From Lumnitzera littorea (lineage: Eukaryota > Streptophyta > Magnoliopsida > Myrtales > Combretaceae), in the NCBI GenBank assembly GCA_024138015.1, contig JAMXBB010000004.1:78067962-78131961 (forward strand): a stretch of DNA of 64,000 nucleotides, in the 5' to 3' direction. Shown one piece after another: positions 37,625 through 49,900 of the stretch. Each line of letters begins with the position of its first letter. Positions within the stretch are counted from its first letter, which is position 1. The notes under the pieces are model-generated. The model was not told where the DNA came from. It was given only the letters and a program-made list of their open reading frames with translations, and searched no databases. Position numbers and translations under genes: made by a program.

Positions 37625-38302
37625 AAGTCATAGATACATTATTCACTTTCTTAAAGTAGTTCTTAAATCAATTGCTTTTCAATTGTTTCATTAAGTCTCA
37701 TAATTAGTTTAGTTAATTAATTTTAGTTCTTTTTAACTTAGTCATATTCATCACAATTTTCCAAAGTATTAGTACTCGTAGTCACTAAAGAATTGAGTCG
37801 AACTTACATCCATTATATTAGAATTTAATATGTACGCTTGCCTTATATCAATAGGCCAACCCTAACATTTACCATAGGTATACTAAGAGCCCCTACCTTT
37901 TATAAGCTTGGGGATTAGTATCTTTTACCTAACTATATGTTTGATGAAGAATATGTTGGCTACCATATTGAAAAAATTGGATTGCTCTACTTATTAAGGC
38001 CATCTCATAAAAAGTGGACACTTTACACAAGGAAGGAGGATCCTTGGTTGCCATACGTCATCAAACATGCTCAAGCCAACTCCAAATGAGTAGACACTAC
38101 TAAGTACGACACTGTATTAACCTTATTCACATCTACTTAAAGCCATCATAAGGGTTAAACATCCTAACAATATATGCCTTTATATAGCTTACTAGAAAAC
38201 TACAACACAACTTGAAGAAGGAAGAATTTCATAACAGAATGTCCAAGAGCGCTTACATTCATAGGTCACCACCAGCTAGTATTTACAAAATAAAAGTATA
38301 TA
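37625..38302. other. Repeat-derived host sequence between elements A and C
   Basis: AT-rich, non-coding. Probably the right-hand part of the older repeat split by element A. GTACGCTTGCCTTATATC at about 37832 is reminiscent of the end region of common plant LTR-type repeats, but I cannot assign a family. Confidence 0.35.
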
Positions 38303-38485
38303 TTAAAAAATAAAACTACTGAGTAGGGGAGGACCTAATACCCAGGAGCCATGCTTGGAAGACCTATAATCACAAAAATATTACTCCATCAATAACTCCA
38401 CAATTGAAGGTAGACCACGAGATGAAAAAGGATACCTCAAAAAGACTTCGAGAGGAAGAGGCTGAGCACTTTCTTATGTGGGCTT
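38303..38485 (-). pseudogene. C-terminal end of a decayed unknown ORF, cut off by element C
   Basis: On the minus strand the sequence immediately outside the left target-site duplication reads KPT, a stop, then ESAQPLPLEVFLRYPF, with one further stop before the TAA at 38303-38305. When element C and one copy of GGCTT are ignored, this continues in the same frame as the ORF fragment that ends at 44890 (MLVNVDEARPSK). I therefore read the two as one ORF broken by the insertion. Identity unknown. Confidence 0.4.
38481..38485. repeat. Left target-site duplication of element C (GGCTT)
   Basis: GGCTT here and at 44890-44894, directly abutting the TG and CA ends of the two LTRs. Confidence 0.9.
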
Positions 38486-39357
38486 TGATGGGGATTAAGC
38501 TACGGGACCTCTGACCAGTAGCCGAGCCCAAAGACTAAAAAGGTTGGCACAACGAATCCTTATGTTCTAACCAACCCCTGCCGAAGCTGAATACTTCCTT
38601 ACCGAGTCACCTTTAATGACATACTGTATGACCGCCCATTATTCTATGGTATGCCAAGTTGATGATTATGCTCTAGTGTCGAGCTGACCTATTACTCAGC
38701 ATCATCCTTGCCGAGAAGCCGAAAGATAGAGAATTTAGACTAACTAAGCCATCCCTTCTCGAACAAGCCCATCTGTCCATACTTTTTGTCCGTACTTTTT
38801 GTTTGCATCTCCAAACAACCTCACCAATGCAGCATCACAATGTGTACAGTATCATATATAAAATCTATAATACCAATAATTGTTTTCCTTGTATATTCAT
38901 TTTTACCATTTTATATCATGTACTTTGGTTTTTTAAGAAATGCCTTATTGTCTTTTCTCTTTTGGGCAAGTTACCCTAACTTACGGGTATAAATAGCCTT
39001 ATACTTGTAGCTATAACAGATCAGATTACCTTCAATACACCTTTTGAGTACTTTCTTTCTTACATAAACACTATTTGTTTACTCTTGGCATCACTCTTAT
39101 CTTTTCCCTTAAGCAAGGTTAGGTAGCGAGTAACCTCATTGAACCAATTCGTATGTCATATCGAATTATGCCGTGAGTTCTCGAAAGTTCCATTAGTGTG
39201 CCATATCCTCTGGAGCTGTTCATAGGTTTTTGCTTACTTGTTTCATTCTTTGCTTTCACTTTTTCGTACCTTTCCCCATTAACCCTTTTTAAGCTTTCTA
39301 CAAGCTTCGACCCATCCAGCAACCAACCTTGTTTGTTCTTGGTTACAATTTGTAATA
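38486..39357 (+). repeat. 5' LTR of element C
   Basis: Begins TGATGGGGATT and ends ..TTTGTAATA. The TATA box TATAAATA is at 38988-38995. The first 70 bp would encode GPLTSSRAQRLKRLAQRI in the frame used by pol in the 3' LTR. Confidence 0.92.
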
Positions 39358-39360
39358 TCT

Positions 39361-39372
39361 TGGTACCAAAGC
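39361..39372 (+). other. Primer-binding site of element C
   Basis: TGGTACCAAAGC, three bases inside the LTR, two substitutions from the tRNA-Met site TGGTATCAGAGC. Confidence 0.85.
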
Positions 39373-39530
39373 GAAGGTTTTGTATAAGCTGTAGTTAGTT
39401 CTTCTTGAATTTTGTTATACTCTGTTTTGCGTATGAGAGGCAAGATAAGTTACTATGTTCATTTGACTGCTGTGTTATTAGTTGTTCACTTTCTGAAGTA
39501 TTTGTTTGAATTTTGAATCTGTGAGGAAAA

Positions 39531-40620
39531 ATGACAAACTCAAGTATGAATTTTATTGTTGGTGATGACAGTAGAGTTGTCCACTATGGACAACAATCTT
39601 AGGGAACTCTCAGAAGCACTAACGAAAGACTTGATGAGGTAGCTAACCTCTTGGTAGATCTGACCCGAGCTATTCATGCCCTGTCTTACTAACCCACTGA
39701 GGCCGTGCAAAACACTCCATAAGCTGCTCAACATGTTAGAGATCAGAACCCAGCTCAACTAATTCGAGGTGGAGGAGTTGGCGGACGAGTAAAGCAAAGG
39801 ATAGACCTGAGAGAGCTTAATGAGGAGGAAAAGGAGTATTTTGAAGAGGAGTGTGTACAAGTCCCCAGAGCATCCAACCATGTGAAGCTTCAGATTCCAA
39901 GTTTTAATGGATCTAAGAATGCTGACAAGTATCTAGATTGGGAAGAGAAGGTGGAGCATGTGTTTGATTACTATCAATATGAAGATTATGAGAAAGTAAG
40001 GACTGCTGCTGTTGAATTCTCCGAATATACTGCCATGCAATGGAAGAATTTTCAAGCCATGAGAAGAAGAGAGGGGTATCGAGAGATTAACACCTGGCCC
40101 AAAATGAAGAGTTGCTTAGAAACAGATTTGTACGGAAAATATATCTCCAAGATACTTTCACTTTGCTTCAGGAGCTGAAGCAAGGAGGCCAAACTATTAA
40201 TAAGAATGTTTAAAAATTCCAAATTCTTATGATACGATACAAAGTGGAGGAACCACCAACCCAAACAGTCTCAAGATTTATTATTGGATTGAGAGGAGAC
40301 ATCCGAAAGATTATGGAGCTCCAACGATTTGACACAATGGATGAAGCCGTTAGGATTGCTTAGTAAGTAGAGAGGCAAAGAAGGAGTCGAGTAACGACCA
40401 GAATGCTGACTAGCCGACCAGGACAGGCAAGTCATTGCGCTCAATCTAATATCAAGCCGAGCAGAAGAGTTGATGTCAGAGCCAAGCAGAAAGGCCGACC
40501 TGATGGTGAAGTGTCAACCCGAACTTATGAGAAGGGGCAATGGTCTGGCAGGAAGATGAGCCAAATCAAGTGCTTCAAGTGCTAGGGGTTTGGACATATG
40601 GCTACTTAGTGCTCGAACTA
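39531..40620 (+). pseudogene. Element C gag remnant
   Basis: ATG at 39531 (MTNSSMN). An acidic/basic linker leads to a clearly recognisable retrotransposon gag core at 39882-40178: KLQIPSFNGSKNADKYLDWE, FDYYQYEDYEKVR and TAMQWKNF. A frameshift follows near 40150, and the rest continues in another frame. The nucleocapsid knuckle at about 40570-40615 reads CFKC, stop, GFGHMAT, stop, CSN, so the CX2C and His are present but two stops interrupt it. A basic, Arg-rich stretch precedes it. Confidence 0.87.
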
Positions 40621-43600
40621 AAGGACGATGGTCATTAAGGGAGATAACTCAAAGTTAGAAGTAGAGAGTACGGATGAGGAACTCGAAGAGTAGGAGGTTT
40701 CTGCCAAGAAAGAACTAGTTAAGGAAGACATGTTTCCCGAGGACTTAGACCGGTTACTCATGGTTATCCGACGCACAATGAGCATAAAACCCTCATGGGA
40801 GGAGGAGCAGAGGGAGAATTTGTTTCATACCACTTGCAAGGTGAATGATCAGATGTATGCTCTCATTGTAGATGGTAAAAGTTGCACCAATGTGGCATCG
40901 GCCAATCTTGTTTCCAAACTGAAGCTGCCAACTGTTGCACATCCCAGGCTGTACAAGTTGCACTGGTTGAGTGAGAAAGGAGCATTACATGTGACTTAAC
41001 AAATACTACTGTCGATCACTATAGGAAATTACTCTAACCAAATCGTCTGTAATGTATTGCCTATGTGTGCTTCCCATGTATTGTCGAGTAGGCCGTGGTT
41101 GTTTGATAGGAGAGTTATACATGATGGCTACAGGAATACGTATATATTTGACAAGGATGATCGAAAGATCACGTTGAATCCAATGCCACCAAGAGAAGTT
41201 CACAAGCTATAAATGAAACTCACTTGTGGATCAAAGAAAGCTTTGGTGATGAGTAAAGCCGAACTTCGAGAGGCCATCAATGCTGATGAGCCGACCCTAT
41301 TGTTAGTCAAGCGACTATTGGAAATGAAGGATCGAGGTGAGCTTCCTCTAGGAAATCCAAGAGTTGCTAGATGACAATATCGACCTGTTCCCAAAACAGT
41401 TACTTGAGAGGTTGCCCTCAACTCGAGGCATAAAGCACTGCATAGACTTAATACCCGGCGTTGCACTGCCGAATAAGCCAGCTTATCATATGAATCTCGA
41501 GCTGGCTTCTAAACTCCAACGTTAAGTCAATGAGTTGCTGGAGAGAGGTTATGTAAGAGAGAGTCTTAGCCTTTGTGCTATGCTTGCACTTCTAGTACCT
41601 AAGAAGGATGCAACCTAGTAAATGTATGTTGACAACCAAGCCATGAACAAAATTATGATCAAATACAGGTATCCGATCCTAAAACACATGTTATGTGAAC
41701 TGAGTGAAGCCAAGATTTTCAGTAAGATTGATCTCAAGTCTAGCTACCATCAAATTCGCATGAGGTCACGAGACGAGTGGAAGACTGCGGTCGAGATGAG
41801 TGGAAGACTGTATTCAAGACTCGACATGGACTTTACGAGTGAATGATCATGCCCTTCGGCTTACCAAATACCCCAAGCACTTTCATAAGACTTATGAACC
41901 ATGTACTAAGACATCTCATTGAGAAGTGTGTCATGGTATACTTTGACAACATCCTAGTTTATAGTGCCGACATGCCGAGTTACTATACACATCTTAGAGC
42001 AGTCTTAGATATCCTTCGTGCCGAGAGGCTATTCAGCAACTTGAAGAAATGTTGCTCCTACCAGGAGAAAGTGGTATTCTTGAGGAATGTAGTTAGTGGA
42101 GGAGGCTTACAAGTTGATGATGAGAAGATCAAAGCAATTGTCAAGTGGCTGACTCCTACTACTTATACCGACATAAGAAGCTTCAACGGACTGGCTTCGT
42201 TTTATAGAAGGTTTATCAAGAATTTCAGCACCATCACCGCACCACTCATTGAGCTAACAAAGAAGAACACTGACTTCCGATAGGGAGAAAGGGAGCAGAG
42301 GAGTTTTGCCAACGTAAAAAAAAGATTAAACTCTGACCCGGTGTTAGTACCACTTGACTTAGACAAAATTTTTGAGCTGGAATGCAACGTATCGGGTGTT
42401 AGAATAGGCGCTATCCTAATGCAAGAAGGCCAACCAATTATCTTCCACAATGAGAAGCTCCGAAGACCACAGTGAACTACTCCATGTATGACAAGGAACT
42501 TTTGGCATTGATTAAAGCAATGCATGTATAGCAACATTATTTAGTGCCGAAAGAATTTGTCATATATATTGACCATAAATTGCTAAGATATCTCTAAAGT
42601 CAAACTAAGTTGTCAAAGTGGCAAGCAAGATAGGTTGAATTCCTTAAGGGGTTCAATTTTGTCATAAAATACAAGTAAGGAAAGAGCAACGTAATTGCAA
42701 ATGCTCTTTTGAAGAGGCATGCGCTCTTATCAGAATTGTAAACCAAGCTGTTTGGTTTTGCGAGCATTAAAGAACAACACTTCGAGGATCCACACTTTGG
42801 ACCAATAATTTCGCAATGCGTAAATAGGAGGACAGTAGATGAGTATTATGTGAGGACGACTATTTGTTCCGAGGGAGGAAACTGTGCATGTCAACTTGTT
42901 TTCTATGGGAATTATTAATCAAGGAAGCCCACAACAGAGGACTCTCAGGACAATTTAGAGAGAGGAGGACCTGTGAACTATTGAATGGCCGATTCTTTGG
43001 GCCGAGAATGTGAAGAGGTGTGCACCAAGTTGTCGAGAGTTGTGCTGTGTGCAAAAAGGCCAAGTGCCGAGCCGAACAAGGGGAAGCAATGTCCCTACCT
43101 GTTTCAACGAGGCCATTTACTAAATTAAGTATGGACTTTGTTCTCGGATTGCTGCGAACTACCCGAAGCAAAGATTCTGTAATGGTCATCATGGATTGGT
43201 TCAATAAAATGGCACACTTCGTACCCTGCACCAAAACTAACGACACTTCGACCATTGCTTCTCTTTTCTTATAGGAGATTGTGCAGATATACGACGTACC
43301 AAAGAGTATAGTCTCCGACAAAGACCCGAAGTTCTTGAGCCATTTCTGGAAAACCCCGTAACATCGGTTAGGAACTAAATTACTTTTCAATACCTCATGT
43401 CACCCCAAAACCGACAGCTAAACAGAGGTAGTTAATCGTACTTTGGGGTCACTACTCCGAGCTGCAATAGGCAAGAACTTAGCTGATTGGGATATCTGCC
43501 TGCCAATAATCGAGTTCGCCTATAACCAAACCGTACATGACACCACTAAGCAGACTCCCTTCAAGGTGGTCTATGGATTTAATCCCGAATTGCCCCTTAA

Positions 43601-44153
43601 CCATACCCTTGTACCAACACCCGTGTAAGAGGACCTTGATGCCTTGGCTAGAGCACAATCTTTTCAGCCCATCTATGACAAGGTCACTCAACACATCGAC
43701 CAAACTGCCAAAAGAATGCAAGAAAAGACCATAGGTAGGTCAGCCAAACAATTTCAGCCGAAAGACTTTGTATGGCTACACCTTAGCAAGGAACAATTCC
43801 CAAACAAAAGGAAGAATAAATTATCTGTAAGAATGGAAAGACCTTTCAGAATCCTCTAGAAAATCAGTGACAACACCTACAAGTTAGAACTGCCTGAAAA
43901 CTATGGGTTTTCTGACGCCTTTGACATTGCCGACCTCAGTCCATACCACCCTGATGGAGAACTGACCGAACACCATTCGGATTTGATCCCATATCCAAAA
44001 CAACTTGGAAGAAATGATAGGGATCAAGCTACAAGACCTTTAACCCATAGCTAAGCCCAAGGACTAGAGGAGCTGGCACGACGAATCCTAATGTTCCAAC
44101 TAACCCCTACCGAGGCCAAGTACTTTCCTGTCGAGGAATGTCGTACTATATGA
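40621..44153 (+). pseudogene. Element C pol remnant (protease to integrase, running into the 3' LTR)
   Basis: Domain order is canonical. Protease (40730-41200) reads VDGKSCTNVAS, with Gly-Lys in place of the usual Ser/Thr-Gly after the catalytic Asp. RT spans about 41500-42290. A 23-bp tandem duplication at 41775-41820 shifts its frame, and the catalytic box is YFDNILVYS, where AAC at 41948-41950 replaces the second Asp. RNase H follows (about 42290-42760). The integrase zinc region ends ESCAVCKKAK (43020-43080), with a Gln where the second His should be (GLSGQF). The core holds KLSMDFVLGL and SDKDPKFLSHFW, and the C-terminal domain ends LSPYHPDGEL. The frame then crosses into the LTR, giving RPLTHS, stop, AQGLEELARRI, and ends at 44153. 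Confidence 0.9.
41775..41820 (+). repeat. 23-bp tandem duplication in the RT of element C
   Basis: GAGTGGAAGACTG begins at 41775 and again at 41798, a period of 23 bp. Elements B and D lack it. Because 23 is not a multiple of three, it moves the RT from one frame to another, which is exactly where the open frame breaks. Confidence 0.85.
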
Positions 44154-44889
44154 TTGCCCATTATTCTGTGGTATGCTGAGTTGATGATTACACTCTAGTG
44201 CTGAGCCGATTATACTCTATTGCCGAGCCAATCTATCACTCAGCATCATCCTTACCAAGAAGTTGAAAGATAGAGAATCCAGACTAACTAAGCCATCCCT
44301 GCTCAAACAAGCTCATCTATCCATACTTTTTGTCCGCATCTCCTAACAACCTTACCAATGCAATATTGCTACGTGTATAATATCACATGTAGAATCCGTA
44401 GCACCAATGATTGTTTTCCTTGTATATTCATTTTTACCCTTTTGCATTATGTACTTTGCTTTTTTAGTAAATACCCTTATTGTCTTTTCCCTTTTGGGCA
44501 AATTGCCCTAACTTACGGGTATAAATACACTTATACTCGTAGCTATAACAGATCGGATTACCTTCGATACACCTTTTAAGTACTTTATTCCTTACATAAA
44601 CACTGTTTATTTACTCTCAGCATCACTCTGATCCTTTCCCTTAAGCAAAGTAAGATGGCGAGTAATCTCATTGGACCAATTCATACATCATATCAAATTG
44701 TGCCATGAGTTCTCGGAAGTTCCATTGGTGCGTCATATCCTTTGGAGCTATTCATAGGTTTTTGCTTACTTGTTTCATTCTTCGCTTTCACCTTTTCATA
44801 CCTTTCCCCATATACCCTTTTCAAGCTTTCTGCAAACTTGGACCCATCCAACGATCGACCTTATTTGTTCTTGGTTACGATTTGCAACA
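44015..44889 (+). repeat. 3' LTR of element C
   Basis: Begins TGATAGGGATC after the purine-rich GGAAGAAA and ends ..TTTGCAACA, pairing with 38486-39357. TATA box TATAAATA at 44520-44527. Its first 140 bp contain the end of the pol frame. Confidence 0.92.
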
Positions 44890-44894
44890 GGCTT
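44890..44894. repeat. Right target-site duplication of element C (GGCTT)
   Basis: Identical to 38481-38485. Confidence 0.9.
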
Positions 44895-46960
44895 AGATGG
44901 CCTTGCTTCATCAACATTCACAAGCATAGCTTCTCTCAGCTTAGCTTCAGTAGCCATAAGCATTAAAGTGCAAGAAGGACTTTCCCCCATTATCATCTTA
45001 AGTAACCAGATGAAATTAAATTTGGGTTCTTACTCCAAGATGAGCCCCTTTAGATATTCCATGTTCTTTGCATTGATACTCAGCTAGATTTCCTAAAACT
45101 CAAGACAAATCCAATACTCCTCTAAGATCTTCTACCTACTTCAACTCATGAATTCCTCCATCTCCCTCATATCAACTCAATCTATGCTTAGATTTTCCCA
45201 TCCAACTCTTAAATGTGAGTTATACAAGCGCCCTCTTCCTCCACCACTCTGTTCATAGCAAACATCAAAACATAAAGTTCAACTCCAATATCGGCCCTTT
45301 CAACCTTAGCTATAACAACCTCCTTTAATGCCCTTTCCTTCTCTTATTGGGCCCTTTATAGATCATAGATAGATTCCCTGTTCTCCCATTAGTCATCTCT
45401 AGGTCCTTTAGCATATGGTCTATAATAGCCTCAATAGTCCTCATCTACTTATGCATCGACTTAACCTCTTTAACAACGTACTTGCTTTCAGCTTCAACAT
45501 TCCTCATAAGCTAACAAATCTATTTGTAAATCCACACAATGTCATTCTTTGCAACCAACTTATATGATGTAACCTAGCTTACCAATTCTAAACTAATACA
45601 TAAATACCACTAATTACCTATCAAAAATGAACAAATCAAAACTAAGAGATAATAAACCCCTTTGCAGTGAATACACTAAGCACTTGTCACTTATTGTGTA
45701 CAAATCAAGAATGTCTCCAATATGCCTTCTATAAACATCTCCATGGAATTCAAATCGACATCTAAAGATGCACATCTTTAAAAGCCACATCCCATGATGT
45801 ACATCCCTAACAGAAATAAATCTTTGCCCCTATAAGACTAAACAAGGAAGATGAAGGCGTTGGCTCCTTCCTCTTCCTTTTCCTTTCCTCCTCATGCTTC
45901 TCTACAACAACAGAAGAGGAAGCACCTCCTCAAGATGCAACTTTCACTTAGTCATCCTGATTCTCTATAATCTCCACCACCTCAATTTGACCATTAGACC
46001 TAATCACTTCAAATGAAGACATTTTGCTAACTCCTACTGCTTCGCTCTGAACGTCGAACTTAGTTCTTCAAGCTAAGCCATTTTACTAGCATTCAACTCC
46101 TTAAGATCAAGGACTCATTTCATCCCCCAACCTTCACTAAAGGAGAAGATGATGATGCTCTTTCCTTAGCAACACTGCCATTCGACTCTCTTGCACCAAC
46201 TTGAAGATTAATAGGATTTACAACATTATGCCAACTTGTACTACTTATTCTTATGGCAATCTTATTCAAATTTCCTTCTTGTTTAATAACTTTAAAGCCA
46301 TTTATGCAAAACAAAAGACACACATCAATATTGGAAGTTAGACAACATGATGTCATAAATCCTCAATGCACCCCAAGAGTCACACTTCCCATCTCTCTCA
46401 TTACAAGCCCCTACGCAACACCAAAAAAGGGATATGCGTCCAACGTAGTTACACCGACATGAGATGGAGAATTATGACCACTTGAAGAGGGAATAAGTAA
46501 GTCAATGCAAGTCTTGATAGGAATCCATCCCACTTTCAAATCAAACAGTCAGAATCCCTCAAATATGAAAGAACAGGTACAGTACTTGACCAACTGTAAC
46601 ATGCCACTTGTCCCATGTAATAAGTACGCCAAAATAAATCGAAATTCAAAAGAATTATCTTAGGGAAACTACATAAGCCCCAAAGCGAATGTACCATAGG
46701 ATCTTAAAACTATTGCTACATGTAAGGCCGGTAAAGCTTGGTTGAAAACCTTGACTTAAGAGTTGTCCTTGATCGATTATATTAACCTTGGCTCGACCAA
46801 AGGCAAAAACTTATAACATGAAGTAGATGCCATAAGTCCACTAATTTGGGCACCTAAGTCAACATACTAATCCATAGGAAAGCACTACAGTCACATCATG
46901 AAAGCTACTCTGTGGCGAATGTCGAGAATCCATCTAACACTAGAAATATGGTGATAATGA
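44895..46960 (-). pseudogene. Decayed large ORF of unknown identity, interrupted by element C
   Basis: Read on the minus strand from about 46960, long stretches are open in one frame or another with protein-like composition. Examples are GAQISGLMASTSCYKFLP, SYGTFALGLM, INGFKVIKQEGNLNKIAI and ISSTSWHNVVNPINLQVG (46120-46356). A Ser-rich linker with a basic cluster (KHEEERKRKRKEPTPSSS, about 45850-45920) follows, and then a long charged, probably coiled-coil region (ESKYVVKEVKSMHK, EKERALKEVVIAKVERAD). Stops and frameshifts are frequent. The last readable part ends VDEARPSK at the border of element C, and the frame resumes beyond it at 38485. I recognise no catalytic motif. It may be the first ORF of another retrotransposon or a plant-specific nuclear protein. 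Confidence 0.5.
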
Positions 46961-49900
46961 GCCCAGAAAACACCTTAGCAACCCATCCTTATGTCTAACC
47001 TCCTTATTGGTACCTAGATAATGAGACAGACGTTAGGCAAGTGTTGATGGCTAATTTTGGACCTTAGGCTCCCAAACCCATTCTGGCCTTTGAAAACTAC
47101 AGGTCAACTTACCTCGACCCATAGTCAGTCTGTCTTAGTCCACATTTTAGCCCCAAAAAACTTATCGAATACATGATAGAGCTTACTTACCCATCCAAAC
47201 TACTATTAGTTAAGTCATAACCTTAATCTCTTACCTATGGACTTAGCCCGTAACATCTATGCCACAGGAAGTCTTGGAAATTTGTAGTCGATCCAAAAGC
47301 TCGAAGGTCAAACACTAAGTAACACCATGGCATTCATACTCCTTAGGAATAATTGAGGTGTCACGTTACCTCCAGGAAGCTGGAACTATATCTATTTAAA
47401 AGATATACTTGCCTAATTGGTAAGATGAAAATCTAGCTAAATTCCCTTCTTAAAGCGCATAAGTAAGGATCAAATCCCTCAATTAAAACACTATACATGT
47501 GCACAAACAAATCTTCTTGCTTTCTAAATTCCCTAGATTAAAAATAATAATAATAATAATATTCAAAGGATACATGTTTATTAATGTCTTGTACTAGAAT
47601 ACTAGTCTGGGTATCCCCTTTTTTATGATATAAGTTACTTTGAGGTTGTTTATATGATATTCTAAATGATATCAAAACATTAAATAGTTGTCATGCTAAA
47701 TTTTAAATTTTCCTAATTTACGGATATAATCTACTTTTTATCTTCAATTAATTAATGTAATATACTTGGAAATACATGTTATCTATTACATATGCTCATG
47801 ATATTACTATTTTCTAAAGGCATATTTTTATATATGAAAATTAATTTTATAAGTTTATTAGTCAATCTCTAATATTTTGTTATATATTAAAACTCACTTT
47901 TCAAGTTTCCAATAAATAAGAAGTAGAACCACTACTTATTTATAATAAGATTAATTCATCTATACTTTATATCTCATGAAATGAACTTCATGAAGTTATT
48001 TCAACTAACTTTCGTGACAATCTTGTAAAGTTTAACCAAATTTAAAGAATGTTAATTTGAGCCTTAAATTAGCAATTTGAAACCATAAATAGGTATGATC
48101 ACGATTTAGTTCAGTATGATTTACCCTTTTATCAAGTCAAACCAAATATAGTCATTCGGTTATTTTCTTAACTCGAACTTAATTATACGGTTTGGTTTGT
48201 CAATTTTCTAAATCTTAAAAAAAAAAAGAAGAAAAAAGTTCAATCCGGTTCGGTAACTGTTATCACATATTATTTATTAATTTGCTCATGCGTATTATAC
48301 ATCTACAATATGGTTTTTTAATTTTACAACACGCAACGTAGAAAAATCTTAACTAAAACCAAATCGAAAAATAAATAATTCAATTGAATATGGTTTTTCA
48401 ATAGTAAAGCAACTCTTCCAGTGAAAGAATTGGTTGTTCTAAATAATTCCCATAGCTTATATCCCTCCCATTTCTATCATTCCACGATTTCCATTTCCAG
48501 ACGAAGTGTAAAGGGAATCTTCCGAAATAATAAGATAATCCATTAGGATTCTATAGCTAGGTTAGCCTCAAGAGCATCTATCTTAGTAAGCTTTGAATAT
48601 TGCCTCTACATTTTCTACTTAAATTGACAAATGGCCTCACCATAATCAGTCACGGTATGTCTACTGTCTAGTCATATCATGTCAGGAAGATGCTCGAAAC
48701 AACGAAATAAACCATAAAGAGATAGTGTTGGAGCCTCTTTAATTTTTTTTCTATCCGACACTGTGGCTGTCGATAGTGAGCTTATTTTAGCTAAGAAAAG
48801 AAAACGAAAAAAAATATATATAATGTTAATTTCTCCAAAACCAAACCATGAATATGACCGAACCAAACAGTTAGAAAAACCAATATCTCGGTTCGGTTTG
48901 ATTTGTGATTAAGCCAGTTTTATCTGTAATACCAATACTAAGAGTATAATAAAAGATATGGAGAGGGAAAAAATTGATTATGTTTTATTATTCGCATTAT
49001 TTACCATTTTTTATATCTCATTTGGCGAAGGTTGCAACATCAAACCGACTTAAGATACAGGAGAACCTCTTGGTCCTTAGTTCTTACAAGTAAGTTTACA
49101 TGTAGATATAATCGATTTTATCACCATAAAATCTTATCATTACATAAAGGAAAAAAGAAAAGAAAATTCGTTTCCAGCCATCTATGCGCCCGTCGATGTA
49201 ACCATCTAATTCATTATTCGATCCTTGGAGCATACGCATTGCAAACACATAATTGATTGTATTCATGACTAATTAGTAATCACGCTAAGTATGGTTGGGT
49301 ATTCGTCAAATTTAATAGAACCTGTCAAACAATGAAAACCGTGGCAAAAGATTATTGCGGGACAAATTACCATTATTAACTCGTAGTGAAAAACCAAAAA
49401 CTCAATAGGAGAGGAGTCAGATCAATTATAATCCTTCTCTTATCGGTGCATCAAAAATACTTTGTCCAATCCATCCTATATGTTCTTTTTTTTGTTTCGT
49501 TTGCAAATAGAAACGAGTTTTAAAAAAATAAAATAAAAACAAATATACTCTAAATTCATTATCCAATATTTGGGACGATTAATTTACAATGTAAAAACCC
49601 TCCGTGGAAGAATGATAATGTAGATGGTAAAATTATAAACCCTCCATGATACAAGCTTTGTCAATTTAATGATGCACTTAAAAGTGAAAAGGAAAGAAAG
49701 GAAAAATGAGAGGGAAACCATCGGGACAAAGTGATCGGATGGATCTTTTTGCTTAAGAAGTTATTAAAGTGGTTTATGCCTCGATTCAGTTTGGTTTTAT
49801 TCTGAGGGTTAAGTTTTAGCAGTGTAAAGGTTTTGAAGTAAATTGCATCAATTAATTTGGTTTGGCTCATATCAATTTGAACCGTGTCCAAATACAACTA

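Larger units (their letters stand above)
38486..44889 (+). mobile_element. Gypsy element C, complete structure, 6.40 kb
   Basis: Plus-strand Ty3/gypsy element with perfect GGCTT target-site duplication, LTRs of 872 and 875 bp, primer-binding site, gag, pol and polypurine tract. It is the structurally best-preserved copy here, although every frame carries stops. Its LTRs and proteins group it with B and D. It is inserted in a decayed minus-strand ORF. Confidence 0.93.

Noticed and set aside
38440..38485. Plus-strand reading KRLREEEAEHFLMW, reminiscent of a Tat-type gag segment
   Set aside because: Only about 15 residues match the impression, and the opposite strand gives a longer reading that continues across the element C insertion in frame.
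42860..43390. 176-residue minus-strand ORF
   Set aside because: Antisense of the integrase of element C, which has clear domain motifs on the plus strand.
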